From assembly GCA_003174035.1 (NCBI GenBank), contig PRDV01000031.1, forward strand, positions 1-5,083: 5,083 nucleotides of DNA, given 5' to 3'. Shown here piece after piece: positions 1 through 5,065 of the stretch. The DNA is from Candidatus Babelota bacterium (lineage in GTDB: Bacteria > Babelota > Babeliae > Babelales > Babelaceae). How positions within the stretch are numbered: the first letter of the stretch is position 1; every line of letters begins with the position of its first letter. A program made the translations under genes and the position numbers. The notes beneath the pieces were generated by a model. That model saw nothing but the letters and a program-made list of their open reading frames with translations, ran no database searches and was not told where the DNA came from.

Positions 1-1257
1 ATCCAAAGGTTGACAGATTTGGACGCGCCAGGTATTGGCCGTACTTTGTGCGAGGTTCTCAAGCTCTGTGAGACTTTCCAGAGCTGCATAATCAAATCCT
101 GTTTTTTCAAAAGCTTTCCAACCGCTGTAGGCGCCAATTAATGCACCGGTTAACGTTGCGATACTATCGCTATCACCGGGAGTATTTACTGCTTCTTGCA
201 ATGCTGCTTGGAGATTATCAGGATGTCTGAGGAAGATGTATACTGCTGCTGCCACGGACTCATCTGCAGCCCAGCCAAGAAGGAATCCTTCGGTAGATCG
301 ATGATATTCATTTTTATCATTGTGGGTTCCTAAAATTTTTTCTGGCTTTTCTTTATCGTATGCCACCCTTGCTGCATACGAGATCATATCACTGGTTAAA
401 AGCCTATCATATTCTATATCCTCTTGTTTCCCCTTGATTCCCTTCTTAGATGCTTTTGTTTTAAATTCGAGCTCCTGCTGATCAAACGCTTCAGCTGCTC
501 TGACCATTGCACCCACTACATTTTCGACTGAAAGGGTACATCCGCCTTGTTTTTGGAGGAGTATATTGGCAATGCCAGCTGCAATAGCACACGACGCTGC
601 ACGTGCCATGGGGTGTTGATGGGTTAATTTTGATTGCTCGTCAGCAAGATACAAAATACTAACATCCGGTCTTAACAGACCAATCGGCCATGCGCGCATG
701 ACTGATCCGCACCCACCTTCTATAAAAATCTCTTGATGGGTTAAGGTGCGATGCGGTATTTTTCCGTCGGATTGCTCTATTTCTGCAAGTTGATCTGAAG
801 ATCGCATGTTAGTGGGCCCATGAGCACGTACGGAAAAGAGAGGATCGTGAGTATAACAATCTGAACCAAAGAGCTTAATGAATCTTTGTGCTAGTGAACA
901 AATAATATCGTCTTTATGGAGCGTTGCTATAACGGGGGTTTTTATGCACTCTTCAAGCACGATTCGTGCCATAACCGTATCATCAGTATATGCAGCAATC
1001 TTTTTTCCAGAAATAGGATGAGTAACCCAATCATCTTTCTTAAAGTCTTTAAACGATCTTACCCCATTTTTGCCATAGCGAGCTCTTATTCCTTCTGTGG
1101 TTTCTATAAATTCAGTTACACGTCCAAGGGCATCGCCGAGCGCTGCTCCGAGAATAGCTCCTTTGATGGTATCATCTAGGGTACAATCTAGAGTACCTGT
1201 TGCTTGAAATGCCAGTGAATTTAGTAAGAAAAGAAGGGATAGTTTTCTTGAGAACAT
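1..1257 (-). CDS. ADP-ribosylglycohydrolase family protein with signal peptide, 3' end cut by window edge
   Basis: The frame is open for 419 codons from an ATG at 1257 to the window edge, so the C-terminus is missing. Family members remove ADP-ribose from proteins or small molecules using two Mg ions. The family signatures appear in order: DDTIKGAILGAALGDALG at residues 28-45, the metal-binding YTDDTVMA at 90-97, GGCGSVMRAWPIGLL at 181-195, THQHPMARAAS at 212-222, and the second metal site NTPGDSDSIATLTGAL at 358-373. The last is the GDSDS variant of the usual GGDTDT. A lysine-rich stretch at about 265-280 looks like an insertion. The N-terminus has a basic start (FSRK, 2-5), a hydrophobic core (about 7-17) and a small-residue end (QATG, 18-21), which is a typical Sec signal peptide. 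The product is therefore probably exported to the periplasm or beyond. AAGGAG sits 6 bases before the stretch TTTAGG leading into the ATG, about 6-8 bases upstream in all. It is transcribed away from the antitoxin remnant. The family call is firm; the substrate is unknown. Confidence 0.9.
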   Translation of the reverse strand, partial: MFSRKLSLLFLLNSLAFQATGTLDCTLDDTIKGAILGAALGDALGRVTEFIETTEGIRARYGKNGVRSFKDFKKDDWVTHPISGKKIAAYTDDTVMARIVLEECIKTPVIATLHKDDIICSLAQRFIKLFGSDCYTHDPLFSVRAHGPTNMRSSDQLAEIEQSDGKIPHRTLTHQEIFIEGGCGSVMRAWPIGLLRPDVSILYLADEQSKLTHQHPMARAASCAIAAGIANILLQKQGGCTLSVENVVGAMVRAAEAFDQQELEFKTKASKKGIKGKQEDIEYDRLLTSDMISYAARVAYDKEKPEKILGTHNDKNEYHRSTEGFLLGWAADESVAAAVYIFLRHPDNLQAALQEAVNTPGDSDSIATLTGALIGAYSGWKAFEKTGFDYAALESLTELENLAQSTANTWRVQICQPLD

Positions 1258-1263
1258 CCTAAA

Positions 1264-1269
1264 CTCCTT
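1264..1269 (-). promoter_or_regulatory. Ribosome binding site of the ADP-ribosylglycohydrolase gene
   Basis: AAGGAG on the minus strand lies 6 bases before the base preceding the ATG at 1257, at near-ideal spacing. It fixes the start codon, and with it the signal peptide, at this methionine. Confidence 0.75.
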
Positions 1270-1286
1270 ATGTTTAAATGATTTAT

Positions 1287-1301
1287 ACCAATCTTATTGG
1301 T
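1287..1301. promoter_or_regulatory. Short palindrome, possible operator before the ADP-ribosylglycohydrolase gene
   Basis: ACCAAT-CTT-ATTGGT is a perfect 6-bp inverted repeat with a 3-base spacer, 30 bases upstream of the leftward start codon. On the minus strand it overlaps a weak -10-like TAAGAT, 16 bases after a -35-like TTTACA. A repressor site over the promoter would look like this, but such short palindromes also arise by chance in AT-rich DNA. No known binding motif is recognised. Confidence 0.25.
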
Positions 1302-1384
1302 TTTATGGGATTTGTAAAATGGGTATGATGTGGGGAGGTTTGTGGTACAAGCTGAGATGATTTGTGAAAATACACATATTTATT

Positions 1385-1414
1385 TTTACTGTGTTTTTTG
1401 GTTATACTGATAAT
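1385..1414 (+). promoter_or_regulatory. Sigma70-type promoter for the antitoxin-like gene
   Basis: A -35-like TTTACT (1385-1390) is followed after 18 bases by GATAAT (1409-1414), a 5-of-6 match to the -10 consensus. An overlapping TATACT (1403-1408) is an alternative -10. Transcription would start around 1420, giving a leader of about 30 bases before the ATG at 1450. It lies in the divergent region 1258-1449, which holds no gene. Confidence 0.45.
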
Positions 1415-1449
1415 AATGAAATTGAGGACTTTGATCGAAAGGAGTCTCA

Positions 1450-1679
1450 ATGCAAGATATTGCAGCTATAAATCTTCACTATATCGTGGATAAAAGTGGC
1501 AAAAAAACCGGTGTAATAATGGACATTGCTACATTTGAAGAGCTTATCGAAAAGTTAGAAGATTTGTATTTAGTTTAGTAACGATTGCTGAGCATGTTCT
1601 GGTAACTGAAACAGAATATCATGATCTTGAAAGTGTCAGAGAAGAATTACGAATGCCTAAAAAAGTACCTAAATCCTAA
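1450..1679 (+). pseudogene. Phd/YefM-like antitoxin gene split by a -1 frameshift; no toxin partner
   Basis: The intact first part (1450-1578) encodes 42 residues. It starts at an ATG with AAAGGAG (1438-1444) five bases upstream. The product contains HYIVDKSGKKTGVIMDI followed by FEELIEKLEDL. This strand-strand-helix pattern resembles small type II antitoxins of the Phd/YefM kind, which bind DNA with the N-terminus and neutralise a toxin with the C-terminus. The frame stops at TAG 1576-1578. The -1 frame is open from 1539 to a TAA at 1677-1679 and supplies a plausible continuation (IAEHVLVTETEYHDLESV, then REELRM). Joining the two gives about 76 residues, a normal antitoxin length. There is no canonical slippery heptamer at the junction, so a one-base deletion is more likely than programmed frameshifting; a sequencing error is also possible. 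The tail overlaps the convergent lysE by 33 bases. No RelE/ParE-type toxin follows. The family assignment rests on pattern only. Confidence 0.55.
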
Positions 1680-2291
1680 CTGAAGGGCATCGAAAAGAAA
1701 GTAAGCCCCGAAGACGATTAAGAAGAACCCGGATAATTTGTTAATAAAGGTGAGAATAGCCGGAGTTACTTTATGCCGAAAATGGGAAACAATAGAACTG
1801 AGTGCTATAAACCAGAGCCCTGATCCGCAAAACACCCCTAAACAAATTAATAACGCATCATGAAAGTCATGCTTTCCTTGAAAGCCGACCGCTGCAAAGG
1901 CAGCTACGAAGGTAATGATGGTCATAGGGTTGGCAAGCGTGAGCAAGGTGGTTTGAATAAGCGTTGAAAAAAAGCCACTACTGCGAATGGGTTGCGCTAA
2001 GGTGATAGGGCTCGCGTTATATGCTTTTATTCCCAAAGCAATTAATATAACGCCACCAAAAAGATCTAAATACAGTTTATTGTGTATTAAAAAGCTGGAA
2101 ATTGCGGTAAGGCCAAATGCCGCAATCATGGCGTAAAAGCCATCCGCTAGTGCAACCCCTAACGCGGTGGCGATACCCGCATGATGTCCGCGGGTAAGGC
2201 TTCTTCTAATGCACAGTACCGAAATGGGCCCGATCGGAGCAGCCATTGAAATACCAATAAGAAGTCCTTTTAAAAAGAGCAGACTGTTCAT
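1647..2291 (-). CDS. LysE/RhtB family amino-acid exporter
   Basis: This 214-residue inner-membrane protein has the usual length of the LysE/RhtB family, whose members export amino acids such as lysine, threonine or homoserine lactone derivatives by proton antiport. About six hydrophobic segments are visible (roughly 5-27, 39-66, 72-92, 110-137, 145-170, 185-205). Family landmarks are APIGPISVL at 18-26, the glycine-rich ALGVALADGFYA at 43-54, ANPMTIITF at 120-128, and the C-terminal GFFLIVFGAYFLFDA at 188-202. The ATG overlaps the murB stop codon by four bases (ATGA). No clear Shine-Dalgarno sequence precedes it, so translation is probably coupled to murB. It is the last gene of the trhO-murB-lysE operon. 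No terminator hairpin is visible downstream, where the convergent antitoxin remnant begins. The substrate cannot be read from the sequence. Confidence 0.9.
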   Translation of the reverse strand: MNSLLFLKGLLIGISMAAPIGPISVLCIRRSLTRGHHAGIATALGVALADGFYAMIAAFGLTAISSFLIHNKLYLDLFGGVILIALGIKAYNASPITLAQPIRSSGFFSTLIQTTLLTLANPMTIITFVAAFAAVGFQGKHDFHDALLICLGVFCGSGLWFIALSSIVSHFRHKVTPAILTFINKLSGFFLIVFGAYFLFDALQLGFRYFFRHS

Positions 2292-3271
2292 AATAAAGGG
2301 TGCTGTTTAAAGCCAATTAATCTGCATTCGGCTTGTGGCAATATACCATATGCATCTAAAACAAGTTGCTGCATGGTACGGGCAAGTGCTATGATATCAG
2401 CAGTTGTCGCCTTACCACGATTGACGATCATATTTGCATGCTGGTAGGAAACAATTGCATCACCATGGCTTAAGGTGCCTTTGACGCCTATTTTATCAAG
2501 ATAGTAAGCAACATAAATGAGTTTTTTGCCTTGACTCATGAGCGTTACTTCATTATCATGGAAATTCCTAAAGAAGCTACCGCACGTATGGGATGTTGGA
2601 TAGCGGCTGGTGCGATGGCGGATTATTTCCGTACTTCTGCCCTTTGCGTACAGTGCTTCGCCGGTAGTGACTTTTTTCAGTTTAAAGCGGGCGCTGATGA
2701 GATAATGGCTACCGTCATGTAACGCAGATTGGTTATAGCCAAAGTTAAACCAACTTGCATCAACAGCTTTAATAATGCCGGTTGTTTTTTCAATCACCTG
2801 AGCGCTTACTAAATACTGGCTCAGAAGAAATTGGAAGTAATGAATATTAATGAAAACAGAGCCGCCAACGGTTCCTGGAATGCCGCTGAATTCTTCAAGT
2901 CCTACCAAATTATTCTCAAGGCACCAGGTAATAAGATCGGGGAATTTTACTCCAGCCTGAGTTTCTACAAGATCGTATGTATCATCGTAGTAGGTTCGTT
3001 TGATCTCTTTCAATTGAGGACGAATAACGAGGCCATCGAACCCCTCATCACTGATAAGAATATTAGCGCCTTCACCCAAAATAAAAATCGGTAATTCTTG
3101 GGCTCCGGCATAAGCCAGCAGTGCTTGGAACTCATCAGGCTGTACAGGCTCAGCGAAATAACGGGCCATTCCTCCCGTACGGAACCAATTTTTATCTGCC
3201 AAAGGAACTGCGGGGAGCAGTAGATTCGGTCTGAGTGTAGGTAAGGAAAGTTCTAGAGGAGAATACGCCAT
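2288..3271 (-). CDS. murB: UDP-N-acetylenolpyruvoylglucosamine reductase (MurB), divergent active-site segments
   Basis: This 327-residue protein should catalyse the cytoplasmic NADPH- and FAD-dependent reduction of UDP-GlcNAc-enolpyruvate to UDP-MurNAc, the second committed step of peptidoglycan synthesis. FAD-binding landmarks are NWFRTGGMARYF (28-39), ILGEGANILISDEGFDGLVI (64-83) and EFSGIPGTVGGSVF (127-140). The C-terminal domain has HTCGSFFRNF (228-237), with the expected catalytic serine at 232, then SYQHANMIVNRGKAT (275-289) and AECRLIG (314-320). Glu315 occupies the position of the conserved glutamate. Several usually conserved pieces differ. The NAGAYG-type segment is replaced by INIHYFQFLLSQY (141-153). 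The FGYR-S motif reads FGYNQS (177-182), with Asn for Arg. The LExE motif has only its second Glu. The start is supported by GAGG (3277-3280) inside the end of trhO. Gene spacing is 2 bases to trhO, with a 4-base overlap into lysE. The fold assignment is firm; normal activity is likely but not proven by motifs alone. Confidence 0.93.
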   Translation of the reverse strand: MAYSPLELSLPTLRPNLLLPAVPLADKNWFRTGGMARYFAEPVQPDEFQALLAYAGAQELPIFILGEGANILISDEGFDGLVIRPQLKEIKRTYYDDTYDLVETQAGVKFPDLITWCLENNLVGLEEFSGIPGTVGGSVFINIHYFQFLLSQYLVSAQVIEKTTGIIKAVDASWFNFGYNQSALHDGSHYLISARFKLKKVTTGEALYAKGRSTEIIRHRTSRYPTSHTCGSFFRNFHDNEVTLMSQGKKLIYVAYYLDKIGVKGTLSHGDAIVSYQHANMIVNRGKATTADIIALARTMQQLVLDAYGILPQAECRLIGFKQHPLL

Positions 3272-3273
3272 AA

Positions 3274-4188
3274 TTACCTCGGTTGTGCTGGTATGAGAAT
3301 TTTATGAGGAAGCGTACGAATATTTACTTTCCTTGCTTGCACCAATGCGGAGCATTCCTTGCTGCAGGTATTATGGTAGATGCCTACGCAGTCAGGACAC
3401 ACAATAATTTGTTTGTTGCATTCAGCATTAATGCAATTGCTGTATTCATCGTAGGGACGAGAACATTGTTCGCAGTTTGCTAAAATATCTGCGCTTATTT
3501 TCTGCGAAACGCGTCCATCAAACACATAATTTTTGCCCTTGAAAAAGCCCTGGGGAAATGACTCTGTATAGCGGTGAATACCACCTTGTATATGGTATAC
3601 CTCTTGTGCAATTTTTTTCATTTTGAGGTAAGCAGTTGCTTTTTCACAGCGTATTCCACCGGTGCAGTACATCAAAACCTGCTTATCTTTAAATTGATCG
3701 AGATGTTCATCAATATACTCCGGCAGATCCCTAAAGTGATCTATGTCAGGAGTGACTGAGTTTTCAAAGAGACCAATACGCCATTCATACTTATTGCGAG
3801 CATCAAAAATAACCAGATCCTCAGGGGCTGCTTTCATCAGCTCATGCGCTTCCTCTGGAGAGAGGTAGGTTCCTGGTTGGCCTGAAACGGGTGTGCCCCC
3901 AAAATTCACAATCTCTTTTTTTACTATCACCTTAAGCCGCGGGAAATGGTCCGCTTCGCCTTCGCTTTCTTTGATATCCATATCTTTGAAAAGTTCATGA
4001 TTGTGCATAAAAGTTTTATAACGTGCAAGCGCGTCATCTGCACCACCTACTGTGCCATTGATGCCTTCGTGTGCAATAAGGATACGCCCCTTTAAGCCGA
4101 GCTTTATACAGAGATCGCGTTGCTCTTGAGCAATGTTTTCAGGATCAGCAATGTGCGTATAGGTGTAGTAAAGTAATATTTTTCCCAT
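3274..4188 (-). CDS. trhO: tRNA uridine(34) 5-hydroxylase, rhodanese-domain (TrhO/YceA)
   Basis: TrhO converts wobble uridine-34 of certain tRNAs to 5-hydroxyuridine using O2, before further modification. From the ATG at 4188 the product has 304 residues. The N-terminal YceA-type domain holds KILLYYTYTHIADP (3-16) and LIAHEGINGTVGG (37-49). The rhodanese domain holds VIFDARNKYEW (126-136) and the catalytic loop CTGGIRCEK (175-183), with Cys175 as the expected active cysteine. The C-terminus has eight cysteines (239, 242, 252, 257, 264, 267, 275, 279), the zinc-ribbon-like tail typical of the longer family members. Start choice: the frame extends to a TTG at 4248 (324 residues), with another ATG at 4206. 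None has a convincing Shine-Dalgarno sequence. I chose 4188 because conserved sequence begins at once, and a -10-like box at 4237-4242 would place the TTG upstream of the transcript. It is first in the operon, and its stop lies 2 bases before the murB ATG. Confidence 0.9.
   Translation of the reverse strand: MGKILLYYTYTHIADPENIAQEQRDLCIKLGLKGRILIAHEGINGTVGGADDALARYKTFMHNHELFKDMDIKESEGEADHFPRLKVIVKKEIVNFGGTPVSGQPGTYLSPEEAHELMKAAPEDLVIFDARNKYEWRIGLFENSVTPDIDHFRDLPEYIDEHLDQFKDKQVLMYCTGGIRCEKATAYLKMKKIAQEVYHIQGGIHRYTESFPQGFFKGKNYVFDGRVSQKISADILANCEQCSRPYDEYSNCINAECNKQIIVCPDCVGIYHNTCSKECSALVQARKVNIRTLPHKILIPAQPR
3277..3280 (-). promoter_or_regulatory. Ribosome binding site of murB inside the trhO 3' end
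   Basis: GAGG on the minus strand lies five bases before the murB ATG (3271) and within the last codons of trhO. The arrangement suggests that ribosomes finishing trhO help to start murB. Confidence 0.6.
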
Positions 4189-4236
4189 ATTAACCAAGTT
4201 AAGCATGTAAAGAAATATCTTCGATATAACTTCTTC

Positions 4237-4242
4237 AGTATA
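4237..4242 (-). promoter_or_regulatory. Possible -10 box of the trhO-murB-lysE operon
   Basis: TATACT on the minus strand (AGTATA on plus) matches the -10 consensus at five of six positions. Its -35 is weak: TTAATT at 17-base spacing. If used, transcription would start near 4230. That leaves a leader of about 25-40 bases before the ATG at 4206 or 4188 and excludes the TTG at 4248. Confidence 0.3.
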
Positions 4243-4305
4243 GCTCAATCTTTGAAAAAAATTAACAGGCTTAATTAAAAATGTGTAGGATGTCTTTTGG
4301 GCAAT

Positions 4306-4330
4306 ATTATCAATATGATAGTCTGATAAT
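4306..4330. repeat. Inverted repeat ATTATCA...TGATAAT with a nested half-site
   Basis: ATTATCA (4306-4312) and TGATAAT (4324-4330) form perfect 7-bp arms around 11 bases. The left arm can also pair with TGATAGT (4316-4322) across a 3-base spacer, with one wobble. The TGATA core therefore occurs three times in 25 bases, twice on plus and once inverted, as at some operators. The distal arm contains GATAAT, which could also act as a -10 for the rightward gene, but no -35 is seen at good spacing. AT-rich chance similarity is possible. Confidence 0.3.
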
Positions 4331-4442
4331 GTAAGGGCAGAGGCTGTAGCTTACTGCTGGATGTTTTTCAAAATTTTCCTTGCTTGGCGTATCATGCGGG
4401 GGTGTTGGGAATTCCATTGCTTGGCAAGATGCATTTTTAAAA

Positions 4443-4447
4443 GGGAG
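4443..4447 (+). promoter_or_regulatory. Ribosome binding site that decides the start of the unknown small gene
   Basis: GGGAG within AAAAGGGAGCGAAGT lies six bases before the ATG at 4454. The longer reading frame from the ATG at 4361 has no such signal, so 4454 is preferred. Confidence 0.65.
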
Positions 4448-4453
4448 CGAAGT

Positions 4454-4897
4454 ATGCCATTGGCTGCGTTCACGATAAAGGAATTAGTTAACGCTACCGA
4501 TAGCGATATTGCCATTACTATTGCATCCCTCGGTCATCCCATTGAGCAGCTTGGTGAGCATTTAGTAATTCCACATCATCAAAGCATCACGCTATTTCTG
4601 AGCTTTGGAAGACAGGAGGAAGCCGGATGGGTTCCACCATCAGGATACTCTATCTCTAATAAAAGTGGTGCTAGCCCCTTTAAAACAGTTCGCTGTATTT
4701 TTGAACTTGTAGAGGATCCATTGCTCACTATTCCAGTCGTTCATGAATATCGCTTTAAAAGTTTGCCGCATCTGTATAGTTGGTCTCTCTACTGCGATGA
4801 GAAAAAAATTGGGACATTTTCAGGAGCTGAAAATAAGAGAGTAAGCTACAAACTTATTATTAAAGATAATTGTATGATTGATGTAAAGCTGCTATGA
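4454..4897 (+). CDS. Hypothetical protein, 147 residues, unknown function
   Basis: I do not recognise the family. The reading frame begins at an ATG with a good Shine-Dalgarno sequence and encodes 147 residues. There is no signal peptide or membrane segment, so a soluble cytoplasmic protein is most likely. The first part (about 6-38) looks helical and contains IKELVNATDSDIAITIASLG. From about residue 44 the pattern alternates hydrophobic and polar residues, as in beta strands: SITLFLSFG (44-52), KTVRCIFELVED (77-88), YSWSLYCDEKKIGTF (108-122), VSYKLIIKDN (130-139) and MIDVKLL (141-147). This suggests a small beta-sandwich or beta-roll. A proline- and glycine-rich loop (WVPPSGYS, 59-66) separates the halves. 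Cys81, Cys114 and Cys140 are spread out, with no zinc motif. The gene is divergent from trhO. An in-frame ATG at 4361 would add 31 residues but lacks a ribosome site. Composition is similar to that of neighbouring genes, so a real gene is likely. Confidence 0.65.
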   Translation: MPLAAFTIKELVNATDSDIAITIASLGHPIEQLGEHLVIPHHQSITLFLSFGRQEEAGWVPPSGYSISNKSGASPFKTVRCIFELVEDPLLTIPVVHEYRFKSLPHLYSWSLYCDEKKIGTFSGAENKRVSYKLIIKDNCMIDVKLL

Positions 4898-4904
4898 ATG
4901 ATTC

Positions 4905-4920
4905 AACATTGTATAATGTT
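4905..4920. repeat. Small AT-rich palindrome just after the unknown gene
   Basis: AACATT-GTAT-AATGTT has perfect 6-bp arms and begins seven bases after the stop codon. It is too AT-rich and lacks a T-run, so it is not a convincing terminator on its own. It may stabilise the transcript end, or be chance. Confidence 0.3.
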
Positions 4921-4973
4921 TGCCGATAGAGTATACTAAATCAAGAATTTTATTTAAGGTGGCTTGTCAACTA

Positions 4974-4993
4974 CCGCGGGTCTTGACCCGCGG
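4974..4993 (+). terminator. Perfect GC-rich hairpin, possible terminator or palindromic repeat element
   Basis: CCGCGGGT-CTTG-ACCCGCGG has perfect 8-bp arms, seven of the eight pairs being G-C, and a 4-base loop. It lies 76 bases after the stop of the unknown gene, in otherwise AT-rich surroundings. No T-run follows on either strand, so it is not a standard intrinsic terminator. Strong hairpins of this sort also occur as dispersed palindromic intergenic repeats in some intracellular bacteria. I cannot tell which applies. Confidence 0.45.
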
Positions 4994-5002
4994 CTTGCAA
5001 AG

Positions 5003-5065
5003 AGCCCATGTTGACCAGCCTCAGCCAGGGCCTATGGGCTATCGGGCTACGTTATAATTAGGGCT
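5003..5065 (+). other. GC-rich structured region with alternative stem pairings
   Basis: AGCCCAT (5003-5009) pairs perfectly with ATGGGCT (5034-5040) across a 24-base loop. The core AGCCC could also pair with GGGCT at 5044-5048 or at 5061-5065, giving three mutually exclusive partners. A TATAAT (5053-5058) sits between the last two, with no clear -35 at normal spacing. With the hairpin at 4974-4993 this makes a GC-rich block unlike the surrounding sequence. It could be a leader or small RNA, or a repeat element; no RNA family is recognised. The remainder of 4898-5083 holds no gene. Confidence 0.3.

Larger units (their letters stand above)
4189..4453. other. Divergent intergenic region between trhO and the unknown small gene
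   Basis: No convincing gene is seen in these 265 bases. The frame of the rightward gene is open back to an ATG at 4361, but that extension has no ribosome site and an unremarkable composition. Visible signals are the -10-like box for trhO, an inverted repeat at 4306-4330, a possible small hairpin at 4331-4354 (GTAAG/CTTAC outer arms, CAG/CTG inner arms), and a 9-base direct repeat TTGCTTGGC at 4380-4388 and 4417-4425. None matches a regulatory element I recognise. Confidence 0.5.

Noticed and set aside
916..1179. Plus-strand frame of 87 residues inside the ADP-ribosylglycohydrolase gene
   Set aside because: It is antisense to a region coding conserved metal-binding motifs, has no ribosome site and looks like no protein family.
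1539..1580. Programmed -1 frameshift in the antitoxin-like gene
   Set aside because: No X-XXY-YYZ slippery heptamer or following stem is visible, so a plain one-base deletion is simpler.
1580..1646. Intrinsic terminator between the convergent lysE and antitoxin remnant
   Set aside because: No GC-rich stem followed by a T-run is present on either strand.
2531..3094. Two plus-strand frames (63 and 87 residues) inside murB
   Set aside because: Both are antisense to conserved MurB sequence, without ribosome sites or recognisable domains.
3283..3759. Two plus-strand frames (66 and 61 residues) inside trhO
   Set aside because: Their cysteine and aromatic content mirrors the antisense of the zinc-ribbon and rhodanese codons; no start signal is present.
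4361..4453. 31-residue N-terminal extension of the unknown gene
   Set aside because: There is no ribosome site before the ATG at 4361, whereas GGGAG is well placed before the ATG at 4454.
4897..4932. Eleven-codon frame overlapping the stop of the unknown gene (ATGA)
   Set aside because: It is too short, ends at once in TAG and has no similarity or ribosome site to support it.
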